From an uncultured beta proteobacterium (lineage in GTDB: Bacteria > Pseudomonadota > Gammaproteobacteria > Burkholderiales > Burkholderiaceae): 64,000 bases of DNA. The position numbers were made by a program, and so were the translations under genes. The notes under the pieces were generated by a model. That model saw only the letters and a list, made by a program, of their open reading frames with translations, did not search any database and was not told the DNA's origin. The stretch spans positions 19,469 to 83,468 of the forward strand of contig CAITHY010000087.1 of the NCBI GenBank assembly GCA_903892315.1, written 5' to 3'. Below, piece after piece: positions 48,446 through 57,066 of this stretch (positions are counted from its first letter, which is position 1; the number at the start of each line of letters is the position of its first letter).

Positions 48446-50005
48446 CTAAAGTGAATCGAGCTGATTGAGAATCTTACGAGCATGCAACACAATCTCTTTT
48501 TGATCTTCATCACTAATTCTCTTCAGATTTGCTGTCATTAACTTAGTGCGCGGGCTAGATTCAAATTGAGCGCGATGTTTGATCAAGAAGTTCCAATACA
48601 AATTCGTGATGGGGCATGCCTCTTCGCCATAACGAACCTCCGGTTTGTATTTACACGAGCCGCAATAATTACTCATGCGCTTAATATAAGCACCGCTAGC
48701 GATATAAGGCTTGCTAGTAAACCGTCCGCCATTAGCAAATAAGGCCATTCCAGCTGTATTGGGCAACTCAACCCACTCAATCGCATCCACATAAATTGCC
48801 AGATACCAATCACACACTTCCTGAGGCAATATTTCTGCTAAAAGTGCAAAGTTGCCTGTCACCATTAAACGCTGAATATGGTGCGCATATCCATATTGGA
48901 GTGTTTGACCAATAGCATCTTCCATGCAGGCCATCTGAGTCTGCCCAGTCCAATACCACTTGGGTAATGAGCGCTGATGTTGATAGTAGTTATCCTGAGC
49001 CATTTTTGGCATATCAAGGTAATACATACCTCGAACAAATTCACGCCAGCCCAATATTTGCCGTATAAAGCCCTCGATCGTCGATAGATCTAAAGCATAC
49101 TTTTTCCAGGCAAGAATGACTGCATCAATTACCTCACGAGGATTTAGCAGTTTTAGATTAAATGCGCTCGACAAAATGGAATGCCAACCAAATGGGGTAT
49201 CTGTCCACATGGCGTCTTGATATACGCCAAAGTTTCTGAGACGATATTCTACGAAATAGTTCAGGGCTTGAAGAGCTTGGTCTCGAGTAACAGGCCAGTT
49301 AAATGACTCCAGAGATCCAGGGTGGTCCGGGTAAGTCTTTGCAACAAATTCCAACACCTCTTGTGTAATCACATCAACTTCAAATGCCGCTGGAGCATCG
49401 ATGATGCCGGGCCCTTTTTTGGGATAAGGTTTGCGATTATCTTGATCAAAATTCCACTGCCCACCCTCAGGATTGCCATCTGCATCGATCAACACATGGT
49501 GCTTCTTACGCATCAAGCGGTAGAAATACTCCAACCTGAGTTCTTTCTTGTTTGCAGTCCACTCTACAAACTCTTGGCGCGAGCAATAGAAATGCTCATC
49601 CTCAAGCATCACCAGCTCAATGTTGAGCTCTTTTGCTAATGCCTCAATCGACTGCTTAAGACGCCATTCTCCAGGTTCGATGCAAACTAAATGCTTTATC
49701 TTCTTTTGCAGAATATGCTCTTTGAGAACCTCAACAATCGGTAGAGGCGAGCCTTGAATGTAGGTCAGCGGATATTCCAGCTTTTTCAGCTCTACTGCAA
49801 AGTGACGCATCGCTGAGAGAAACAAAGCTATTTTTGCTTTATGCGACCAAACATACTGAGCTTCATTAGCCGACTCAACCATGATGATTTCATCCGCTTT
49901 GGGATCAAAGCTTTGCAATACGGCACTTTGTAAATCGAGCTGATCCCCTAGAATCAGAACTAAGCGCTTCGGCCCCTTGGTTTGCTGCTGGATTTGCTGC
50001 TTCAT
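48446..50005 (-). CDS. Iron-sulfur photolyase/cryptochrome (FeS-BCP, PhrB-like)
   Basis: 519 residues: N-terminal Rossmann half (LVLILGDQLDLQSAVLQSFD), C-terminal FAD-binding half (IEGFIRQILGWREFVRGMYY). Four cysteines at 360 (MACMED), 448 and 451 (YCGSCKY) and 464 (EACPIT) have exactly the spacing of the [4Fe-4S] ligands of Agrobacterium PhrB (350/438/441/454). Such proteins repair (6-4) DNA photoproducts or sense blue light using FAD and a lumazine antenna. Its stop is 5 bp from DUF2256; its start overlaps the TIGR03643 stop by 4 bp. Confidence 0.92.
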   Translation of the reverse strand: MKQQIQQQTKGPKRLVLILGDQLDLQSAVLQSFDPKADEIIMVESANEAQYVWSHKAKIALFLSAMRHFAVELKKLEYPLTYIQGSPLPIVEVLKEHILQKKIKHLVCIEPGEWRLKQSIEALAKELNIELVMLEDEHFYCSRQEFVEWTANKKELRLEYFYRLMRKKHHVLIDADGNPEGGQWNFDQDNRKPYPKKGPGIIDAPAAFEVDVITQEVLEFVAKTYPDHPGSLESFNWPVTRDQALQALNYFVEYRLRNFGVYQDAMWTDTPFGWHSILSSAFNLKLLNPREVIDAVILAWKKYALDLSTIEGFIRQILGWREFVRGMYYLDMPKMAQDNYYQHQRSLPKWYWTGQTQMACMEDAIGQTLQYGYAHHIQRLMVTGNFALLAEILPQEVCDWYLAIYVDAIEWVELPNTAGMALFANGGRFTSKPYIASGAYIKRMSNYCGSCKYKPEVRYGEEACPITNLYWNFLIKHRAQFESSPRTKLMTANLKRISDEDQKEIVLHARKILNQLDSL

Positions 50006-50271
50006 TTATTTTTGTATTGAGTGGGGCAATAGGCTCGAGTGACATCTTCACTTCGTAAGGCGCTGTGTTTTGTTGCTCGTCCAGTTACCCGCTTGCGCCA
50101 GAGTTCAAAGGAGCTACGTTTCAGCTCTTTTCGCATAATGGCTATTACCTGAGGCTCACCTAGGCCGAAGGTTTGCTCAATCGCATCAAATGGCGTGCGA
50201 TCCTCCCAAGCCATTTCAATGAGGCGAGATAAATCGGGTTCTGCGAGGGTCTTAGGGACTAGTTTTGACAC
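50002..50271 (-). CDS. TIGR03643 family protein
   Basis: 89 residues: SRLIEMAWEDRTPFDAIEQTFGLGEPQVIAIMR reads (in parts) as a small helix-turn-helix fold, followed by RSSFELWRKRVTGRATKH and a basic tail. It matches TIGR03643, typically encoded beside iron-sulfur cryptochromes. Possibly a DNA-binding partner of the photolyase. Translationally coupled to it (ATGA overlap). Confidence 0.85.
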   Translation of the reverse strand: MSKLVPKTLAEPDLSRLIEMAWEDRTPFDAIEQTFGLGEPQVIAIMRKELKRSSFELWRKRVTGRATKHSALRSEDVTRAYCPTQYKNK

Positions 50272-50312
50272 CCTGCAAGTTTAAGACTTATTCAATAAAC
50301 TGGTTTGAGCCC

Positions 50313-50663
50313 ATGATTGGAAAAATTCGCCAAAAACTGATTTCTCAAGAGATTCCGGCCATACAAATGCCGGAGACAAGTATTTGCCCTATCTGTGATC
50401 GACCCATCCCAGATTCCCAGAAGGATGCCCACCACCTCATCCCCAAATCTAAGGGCGGGAAGAGCACTGAATACTTGCACCGTATTTGCCACAAACAGAT
50501 ACACGCCTTGTTTACCGAATCAGAGTTAGCCCAGCAATACCATCATGCCCAGATCCTGAGAGAGCACCCAGAAATGCAGAAATTTATTCGGTGGGTGAGC
50601 GGTAAGTCCAATGCTTTTTATGAAAGAACTCGCAAGAGTTCAAGGCTAAAGGGATCTCATTAG
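50313..50663 (+). CDS. HNH endonuclease-like protein
   Basis: 116 residues from the ATG at 50313. CPICDRPIPDSQKDAHHLIPKSKGG (in parts) followed by YLHRICHKQIHALF gives the zinc CxxC, the HH catalytic pair and the third histidine of an HNH nuclease. No other domain. Similar stand-alone HNH proteins are common on bacterial chromosomes and may act in recombination or repair. Divergent from the photolyase operon (41 bp between starts). Confidence 0.8.
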   Translation: MIGKIRQKLISQEIPAIQMPETSICPICDRPIPDSQKDAHHLIPKSKGGKSTEYLHRICHKQIHALFTESELAQQYHHAQILREHPEMQKFIRWVSGKSNAFYERTRKSSRLKGSH

Positions 50664-50840
50664 TCCTGCAATGTGCACTTTTTAAGTGCTGATTACTCAA
50701 TACGAACCCCCATGGATATGGAGACGCCCTATTTTTATGGGCTAACGAGCGGTTTCTAATTAAACACCTCATTGGTGCATAGATTTTTGAAGTTGTGCAA
50801 AGCCAAATATCATTCTAATTATTAAAACTTAAGATATGGC

Positions 50841-51059
50841 ATGCGTATAAAAATTACCAAGAGCCTGGTATTACCAGCCCAAATACTTGAGACTGAAAGC
50901 ATCCCTGAGGCCTTGTTTCCTGAAGGGGATTATCTTGCGAACCTTACCCCCGATGGGAAGATTGAGGTGATCAATACACGGAAAATAAAAGCCCTTTTCT
51001 CCTTTTCGCAATTTAGAGAAAGGGTTTCGCTAGGGGAGTTTGTTGTAATGGAGGCTTAA
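50841..51059 (+). CDS. Small hypothetical protein
   Basis: 72 residues: MRIKITKSLVLPAQILETES, GDYLANLTPDGKIEVI and SFSQFRERVSLGEFVV. No family or signal peptide. The 177-bp gap before it has no gene I can support. Confidence 0.5.
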   Translation: MRIKITKSLVLPAQILETESIPEALFPEGDYLANLTPDGKIEVINTRKIKALFSFSQFRERVSLGEFVVMEA

Positions 51060-51068
51060 GTTTGGATT

Positions 51069-51446
51069 TCAGTGAGCGAAATCTAGGCTCACTACTACTG
51101 CCGTCAGTGCAGCAACGGATTCAAAGGCTTTAGCATTGATACCGCTGGTATCAACATCCTCCCAGTTGAACTCTAAAGAAAAATGGGCGGACTCAACAAT
51201 CAGCTCATAACTAGTAGACACCTTATTGCCCTCGCTCTCTTTAGGTTCCCCACTTACAGGAACGCGTAAGGACTCGATAGCAGCAACTAATGTACTCACT
51301 TCGTTACCCATTAACTCTCGGGTTCGCAGCACATCATCTGTGCGCTTAATAGAAATCTTGGAGACCTCGTCGATCGTAAGCTCATATTGATTAAGGCCTA
51401 AATCTTCCCAAACCGTTAGCTCCAGGGCAATAGGATATGTTTTCAT
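51069..51446 (-). CDS. Hypothetical protein
   Basis: 125 residues, acidic, alternating strands: IALELTVWEDLGLNQYELTI, then TDDVLRTRELMGNEVSTLVAA and SYELIVESAHFSLEFNWEDV. No family recognised. Start overlaps the stop of 51446-51673 by 1 bp. Confidence 0.6.
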   Translation of the reverse strand: MKTYPIALELTVWEDLGLNQYELTIDEVSKISIKRTDDVLRTRELMGNEVSTLVAAIESLRVPVSGEPKESEGNKVSTSYELIVESAHFSLEFNWEDVDTSGINAKAFESVAALTAVVVSLDFAH

Positions 51447-51673
51447 TAATCCACCTCGTCAACATGAGGCTCATCGAAATGCGTCTTGTGAGGCCTGAGC
51501 TTTACCGCCAGCTGAGTCCATTTGCTTTGATGGATTCGATAAGCGCAATGTTCAGCGTGATTCTCTAGTAAGCCAAAAATGATGGTGGTTGGGATTTTGC
51601 AATGAAGACATCGATAAGCGTGTTGATGGTCTTCTATCTTCTCTTGGGGGTAGTCGATATAAAACGGTTTCAT
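51446..51673 (-). CDS. Small zinc-finger-like hypothetical protein
   Basis: 75 residues with C-x2-C (RCLHCKIP) and H-x3-C (ENHAEHCAYRIH) resembling a zinc-binding finger. Precedes and is coupled to the 51069 gene. Function unknown. Confidence 0.6.
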   Translation of the reverse strand: MKPFYIDYPQEKIEDHQHAYRCLHCKIPTTIIFGLLENHAEHCAYRIHQSKWTQLAVKLRPHKTHFDEPHVDEVD

Positions 51674-51764
51674 TGAAGCCCCTTTTTTACTTAACTAGAT
51701 CAAGTCAATGAAACCATCTTACACCCGAGTTTTATTCCAGTGGGATTGATTAGGAGGTATTTCA

Positions 51765-52994
51765 CTACCCCTCAAGTTCACCTTCCCACTTAGAGATGAC
51801 GGCCGTCGCCAAGCCATTGCCCAATACATTGGTGGCCGAACGTGCCATATCCAGGAAATGATCAACCCCAAGGATCAATAGAACGCCTGCTTCTGGCAAA
51901 TTAAATTGAGATAGGGTGGCGGCAATGACGACTAATGAGGCTCGCGGTACACCGGCTATCCCTTTGGAAGTGATCATTAACACTAGCAACATTAAGAGCT
52001 GCTGGCTGAGTTCCATTTGAATGCCGTAAACCTGTGCAATAAAGATTGCGGCAAACGTGCAATACATCATTGACCCATCTAAATTAAAGGAATACCCAAC
52101 CGGTAAAACAAAGGAAGCAATTTTGTTTTTACAGCCAAAGCGCTCTACTCTTTCCAAGGTCATTGGATAAGCCGCTTCAGAACTCGCAGTCGTAAACGCT
52201 AGCAGAGCTGGCTCACGCAGCATCTTCACCAAAGTCCAAGTGCGATTTTTTAACACCAAGGAGCTGATCAGAATGATGACAATCCATAAGGTGAAAATCG
52301 CCGCATAAAAGCTAAGCATAAATTTGCCATAAGTTATTAATATGCTGAGGCCATTTTCAGCAATGACAGAGGACACCGCCGAAAAGACTGCAATAGGAGC
52401 AAGCTTCATCACAGCAGTCGTAATCTTTAGCATGATGTGAGAGAGCATATCCAGATTACGAATAAACTCATCCGCCCGCGCGCCCATGCCCGCTGCACCA
52501 ACACCAAAGAACACAGCAAAAACCACAATCTGTAATATCTCGTTTTTCGCCATAGCATCAAAGATGCTGACGGGGAAGATATGTCTCACAAAGTCCGGAA
52601 GATTTAAGCTAGCTTTATTTAATCCTGTATTAGCCGCAATCTCTGGCAAAGTTAACTCCACTCCAATGCCTGGTTGCAGAATATTGACCATTACCAAACC
52701 AAGCAACAAAGAAACCAGTGACATGGAAATAAACCAAAAGAAGGTTTTTAAACCCACTCTGCCAATTGTCGAGGCATCACCCATTTTGGCTATGCCCACA
52801 ACCAAAGTAGCAAATACCAGTGGCGCAATGATCATTTTGATCAAATGCAAAAAGACATCTGTCAGGATGGAGATGTAAATAACATACCGACCCGGGAAGC
52901 TTGTTCCTACACCGTACAAGTTAATAAGATAGCCAACCAGGACACCCAAGACCATTGCCCCAAGAATAAAGTGGGTAAGCTTTTTAGAGTTCAT
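51765..52994 (-). CDS. Dicarboxylate/amino acid:cation symporter (DAACS family)
   Basis: 409 residues from the ATG at 52994. Eight helices plus re-entrant loops; FTTASSEAAYPMTLERVE is the serine-rich HP1 tip, SFNLDGSMMYCTFAAIFIAQ the NMDGT-like motif (NLDGS here), and KGIAGVPRASLVVIAATL the HP2 tip. Imports glutamate or C4-dicarboxylates with Na+ or H+. Full length. Confidence 0.9.
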   Translation of the reverse strand: MNSKKLTHFILGAMVLGVLVGYLINLYGVGTSFPGRYVIYISILTDVFLHLIKMIIAPLVFATLVVGIAKMGDASTIGRVGLKTFFWFISMSLVSLLLGLVMVNILQPGIGVELTLPEIAANTGLNKASLNLPDFVRHIFPVSIFDAMAKNEILQIVVFAVFFGVGAAGMGARADEFIRNLDMLSHIMLKITTAVMKLAPIAVFSAVSSVIAENGLSILITYGKFMLSFYAAIFTLWIVIILISSLVLKNRTWTLVKMLREPALLAFTTASSEAAYPMTLERVERFGCKNKIASFVLPVGYSFNLDGSMMYCTFAAIFIAQVYGIQMELSQQLLMLLVLMITSKGIAGVPRASLVVIAATLSQFNLPEAGVLLILGVDHFLDMARSATNVLGNGLATAVISKWEGELEG

Positions 52995-53124
52995 GGGTGA
53001 CCTAATCAATGGAGGAATAGGAAGATTCTACCCATCTTTAGACCCCTACGGGTATCAACTTACAATCAAGAAGCCTGCGTCCGATAATAATCATGGACTA
53101 AACATACTGTAGAGAAAAATAAAT

Positions 53125-53790
53125 ATGCTCCCTTGTATTGAATTAGAAACTAGCCCGAATCCAACAGCCGCCGTGATCTGGTTGCATGGTCTTGGAGCTG
53201 ATGGCAATGATTTTGTGCCCATCATCCCTGAATTACAGCTAGCTGGATGCCCTGGCATTCGCTTTGTCTTTCCAAGCGCCCCGAGCATGCCGGTTACCGT
53301 CAATGGCGGCTACGTCATGCCGGCCTGGTATGACATCATCGGCAGAAATCTCATGGATCAAGAAGATGCTGCAGGCATTCAAAAATCGGCATTAGCTATT
53401 GTTCAGCTGATTGAAAAAGAGGCTGAGTGCGGAATTGCCTATGACAAGATTGTTTTGGCTGGTTTTTCCCAAGGATGTGCAATGGCCCTGCATATTGGTT
53501 TACGTTTTCCACATAAGCTTGCTGGCATCATCGCCCTATCAGGCTACCTACCCTTAGCAATGTCTGCCAATATTGAAAAGCATACAGCCAATGCCAATAC
53601 ACCCATCTTTATGGCACATGGCACTTATGATCCAGTGGTTGTTCTTGATCGCGCCCAAGCATCGTATGCCCTGCTAGAACAAATGGGTTTCCAAGTGGAC
53701 TGGAACGAATATCCTATGGAACACTCCGTCAATCATGAAGAGCTCATGGATATCTCGCGCTTCTTACAAGAAGTATTGGTGACTAAATAA
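53125..53790 (+). CDS. Carboxylesterase / acyl-protein thioesterase-like hydrolase
   Basis: 221-residue alpha/beta hydrolase: AVIWLHGLGADGNDF (oxyanion region), nucleophile in LAGFSQGCAMALHIG, acid in GTYDPVVVL and histidine in YPMEHSVNHEE. The LHGLGADGxDF pattern is typical of the phospholipase/carboxylesterase family 2. Cytoplasmic. Converges with the TauE/SafE gene (8-bp overlap). Confidence 0.9.
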   Translation: MLPCIELETSPNPTAAVIWLHGLGADGNDFVPIIPELQLAGCPGIRFVFPSAPSMPVTVNGGYVMPAWYDIIGRNLMDQEDAAGIQKSALAIVQLIEKEAECGIAYDKIVLAGFSQGCAMALHIGLRFPHKLAGIIALSGYLPLAMSANIEKHTANANTPIFMAHGTYDPVVVLDRAQASYALLEQMGFQVDWNEYPMEHSVNHEELMDISRFLQEVLVTK

Positions 53791-54568
53791 GTCCATCCGC
53801 TATCAATTTGATACTGGCAATCAACAAAAAGAATCTCACTATTCGGTAATACCATTTCATTGAGATTCTTTTGGCTAGATAAAATCCAAAATAGACCCCT
53901 ACTGGTACACAAGGTAACAAGATGATTGAAGTTGCCAGCTGCCGGAAATTGAGTAAGCCCAAATAGGCATAAGGGCCTAGCTTCCCAAAATTGATGATCG
54001 CGAAAAAGACTCCTAAGGTCGAGGTATACACCATCGGCACGAGTTTTTCTCTAAGCATGTAAACCGTGATCGGTGGCCCGCCAATATGGGCAACAAAGGA
54101 AGTGAATCCAGAGGTCAAACCCATCGCACGCCCAAGCCATGGATAAGACTTTGTCTCCTTTAAATCCATCCGTGACATAGCGAGATTCTGAATCAGAAAG
54201 AGTAAGGTAAAAATACCAATGGAAAGCGTTAATACCTGAGGCGTAATGGCGGTAAAGAAAATCATCCCCAGTAAAAGCCCTACAATTGCCGGCGGAACGA
54301 TGAGCTTAAGGATGCGCCAATTAGTATTGCGAATAAAGCGGTCTAAGCCAACCAAATCGATGGCGATCAAGAGCGGTAATAAGATAGCAAGGGCTTCATT
54401 AATACTGGACTGACTTGCCATTAAGGGCAAAGAGAGAATGCCAAGCCCAGCGCCAAAGCCACTTTTGGATATACCAACAATGATGACGCTAATCACCGCA
54501 CATACAAAGAAAATCGAAGAGTGCGCATGAAAAGATTGCGCTAAGGAGGTAAAGATTAAATCAAGCAT
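53783..54568 (-). CDS. TauE/SafE-family anion exporter
   Basis: 261 residues, eight helices in two repeats: VGISKSGFGAGLGILSLPLM and GLTSGFTSFVAHIGGPPITVYML are the two copies of the family motif. Exports sulfite or sulfoacetate in characterised members. Located outside the islands and 9 bp from the Nramp-like gene. Confidence 0.88.
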   Translation of the reverse strand: MLDLIFTSLAQSFHAHSSIFFVCAVISVIIVGISKSGFGAGLGILSLPLMASQSSINEALAILLPLLIAIDLVGLDRFIRNTNWRILKLIVPPAIVGLLLGMIFFTAITPQVLTLSIGIFTLLFLIQNLAMSRMDLKETKSYPWLGRAMGLTSGFTSFVAHIGGPPITVYMLREKLVPMVYTSTLGVFFAIINFGKLGPYAYLGLLNFRQLATSIILLPCVPVGVYFGFYLAKRISMKWYYRIVRFFLLIASIKLIADGLI

Positions 54569-54577
54569 CCAGCGATC

Positions 54578-55858
54578 TTACCAAGCTATGAATAAGTAGG
54601 CTGCGGCTGCGGCCATAAAGCCTGTAGCTAGCCATCCCAGGATCCTCATGCTCAAAGAGGCTACATGAACTCCCATCACCGACTGTTTTGATGACAAAAC
54701 CATAATTGCCACCATGAGCGGCACAGCCACTATCCCATTGATCACCGCGCTCCAAAACAAGGCCTTCATCGGGCTAATGGGGGAGTATTGAATCGCTAGG
54801 GCAATCAACACACTTAAGGCAATGATGGCGTAAAACTGACTTGCCTGAGCGGCACTATCTTCCAAGCTCGAGCGCCAACCAAATACTTCAGACAAAGCAT
54901 AGGCAGCTGAACCAGCAAGCACAGGCACCCCCATCAGCCCAACCCCCAAGATTCCCAAAGCAAAAAGTAGAAAAGTAAACTCCCCGGCAAGAGGTCTCAG
55001 AGCTGATGCAGCTTGGGCAGCAGTATTAATATCACGCATACCTGCAGCATGAAGAGTCACTGCAGTAGCGAGAATAATGCAGTACGCCGCCACATTAGAG
55101 TAAAACATGCCACTCCAAGTATCCCAGCGAATTCTTCTAAGCTCTGAAGTGACCGTCTCCGGATTTTTTTGTTCGAGCAGACTGGGTTGCCCGCTTAAGT
55201 TCATATCCTCTACTTCTTGAGAGGATTGCCAAAAAAATAAATAGGGGCTAATGGTGGTGCCGAAGATACCGACCACTACTGCAGCCGAATCTGCACTCCA
55301 GGTCACCTGAGGAAAGAAGGTACTCCAGATCACATCACCCCAAGGAATATGCACGGTGAAGAGAACGGCGCCATACGCCAACAAAGATAAAGATAACCAT
55401 TTGAGAAAGAAAACATAGTGGCGATACGGAATCAGTATCTGCAAAACCAAAGTCAATAATACAAAGACGCCTGTCATGATGTGCCAATTTACACCTGTAA
55501 CCAACTGCGCCACTTCACCCATTGCAGCAATATCCGCAGCGATATTGAGAACATTGGCAATCAACAGCAATAGCACTAGAGCCACCAGTATGGCCGGCGG
55601 AAAAGCTAATTTCATATTGGCTGATAAACCACGGCCAGTGACTCTGCCGATACGAGCGCATAAGACTTGAATAGTGGACATCAAAGGATAAGCAAATGGC
55701 ATTGTCCAAAGCATATTCAAACCAAATTGCGCGCCCGCTTGAGAGTAAGTAACGATTCCACTAGGATCATCATCCGCAACACCGGTTACCAATCCTGGCC
55801 CTACCCTAGATAAGGGATGCCGCTTAATACGAGACCATATCGCCGATAGATTCATCAC
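54578..55858 (-). CDS. Nramp-family metal transporter (divergent)
   Basis: 426 residues, about eleven helices. The helix-1 motif reads DDDPSGIVTYSQAGAQFG, where Mn/Fe Nramps have DPGN, and helix 6 has TTISPYLFFWQSSQEVED instead of the usual M-P-H. It therefore belongs to a divergent Nramp-related clade; substrate may be magnesium, manganese or other. Upstream of the TauE/SafE gene on the same strand. Confidence 0.85.
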   Translation of the reverse strand: MMNLSAIWSRIKRHPLSRVGPGLVTGVADDDPSGIVTYSQAGAQFGLNMLWTMPFAYPLMSTIQVLCARIGRVTGRGLSANMKLAFPPAILVALVLLLLIANVLNIAADIAAMGEVAQLVTGVNWHIMTGVFVLLTLVLQILIPYRHYVFFLKWLSLSLLAYGAVLFTVHIPWGDVIWSTFFPQVTWSADSAAVVVGIFGTTISPYLFFWQSSQEVEDMNLSGQPSLLEQKNPETVTSELRRIRWDTWSGMFYSNVAAYCIILATAVTLHAAGMRDINTAAQAASALRPLAGEFTFLLFALGILGVGLMGVPVLAGSAAYALSEVFGWRSSLEDSAAQASQFYAIIALSVLIALAIQYSPISPMKALFWSAVINGIVAVPLMVAIMVLSSKQSVMGVHVASLSMRILGWLATGFMAAAAAYLFIAW

Positions 55859-55881
55859 TTCAGTTTAGCGTCTAAAAAGAT

Positions 55882-55904
55882 AAAGGGCTCATACAGAGCC
55901 CTTT
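55882..55904 (-). terminator. Terminator after the DctP gene
   Basis: AAAGGGCTC/GAGCCCTTT around ATACA; on the minus strand followed by ATCTTTTTA. Confidence 0.8.
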
Positions 55905-55922
55905 TGCTGACCGCCTTAACGC

Positions 55923-57005
55923 TCAAAGCTTCTTGCTAAAACTATATTGAGCAAATGCTTGCTCGGCCACATTAAACCACTGCGCCTCCATATTCCTAAA
56001 TGCGCGGTAGTCTTCAAAAATCTTTTTGAATTGCGGATTCTTTGCAGACTCTTCCGCATATGTTTCTTGACTCGCCTTAAAGCATGCATCCAGAATCGAG
56101 GTATTGAACTTACGCAGTACGGCACCATTTTGCAGGAGGCGTTGTAGTGCTGGTGGATTGAGCGCATCGTACTTGGCGCACATATCGGTATGCGCCTCAA
56201 AACAAGCAGCCTCCCATGCGGATTGGTAGGCTGGCGGCAAAGCATCCCACTGCTTTTTATTGACCAAAAAAGAAAGTCCGGCGGCACCCTCCCAGAAGGC
56301 AGGATAGTAGTAATTCTTAGCTACCTTTGCGAGGCCTAATTTTTCATCATCATAGGGCCCAACGAATTCAGCAGCATCAATCGTGCCCTTTTCCAAAGCG
56401 GAATAAATTTCACCGGCAGGGAGCTGCTGTGGCACTACGCCAAGTTTTGCGAGTACTTGCCCTGCAAATCCAGCGATTCGGAACTTCAGACCCTTGAGGT
56501 CTTCTGGTGATTTAATTTCTTTGCGAAACCAGCCACCCATTTGCGTACCAGTTTGACCGCCTAAAAAATTCACAATGTTGTAACTGGCATAGAGTTCGCG
56601 CATCAACTTCATACCATTGCCATGCAGCATCCAAGCAGATTGCTGACGAGCAGTTAAACCAAAAGGTGCGGCGGTGTCAAATATGAAAGCGCTGTTTTTG
56701 CCAAGGTAGTAATAACTTGCAGTATGTCCACACTCTACGGTACCGTTTTGCACAGCATCCAATACCTGAAGGGCTGGAACCACCTCCCCAGCGGCAAACA
56801 CCTTGACGTTGAATTTACCGTCTGTGGCTTTACGCAAAGCATTGGCGAATACCTCAGGCGTACCAAACAGAGTATCTAGTGATTTAGGAAAGCTCGAAAC
56901 CAGACGCCAATTCAGAGTTGGCAAACTTTGTGCAATGGACGGGGTAGCTATGGCTACAGCGCCGGCACCGATAGTGGCTTTCTTTAAAAATGAACGTCTT
57001 TGCAT
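55923..57005 (-). CDS. TRAP transporter substrate-binding protein (DctP family)
   Basis: 360 residues: Tat-type signal (RRSFLKKATIGAGAVAIATP), then a DctP fold with WRLVSSFPKSLDTLFGTPEV, the conserved KSPEDLKGLKFRIAGFAGQVL (in parts, with the carboxylate-binding arginine), ALEKGTIDAAEFVGPYDD. The last pattern is typical of 2-keto-acid or lactate-binding TakP-like proteins. No DctQ/M membrane genes are adjacent, so they must be encoded elsewhere. Confidence 0.88.
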   Translation of the reverse strand: MQRRSFLKKATIGAGAVAIATPSIAQSLPTLNWRLVSSFPKSLDTLFGTPEVFANALRKATDGKFNVKVFAAGEVVPALQVLDAVQNGTVECGHTASYYYLGKNSAFIFDTAAPFGLTARQQSAWMLHGNGMKLMRELYASYNIVNFLGGQTGTQMGGWFRKEIKSPEDLKGLKFRIAGFAGQVLAKLGVVPQQLPAGEIYSALEKGTIDAAEFVGPYDDEKLGLAKVAKNYYYPAFWEGAAGLSFLVNKKQWDALPPAYQSAWEAACFEAHTDMCAKYDALNPPALQRLLQNGAVLRKFNTSILDACFKASQETYAEESAKNPQFKKIFEDYRAFRNMEAQWFNVAEQAFAQYSFSKKL

Positions 57006-57066
57006 TGTCCTTACCTCTTTAAAAAATGGTTAGTCCGTATTGAGTTACTGCCCTTAGTTACTGCGT

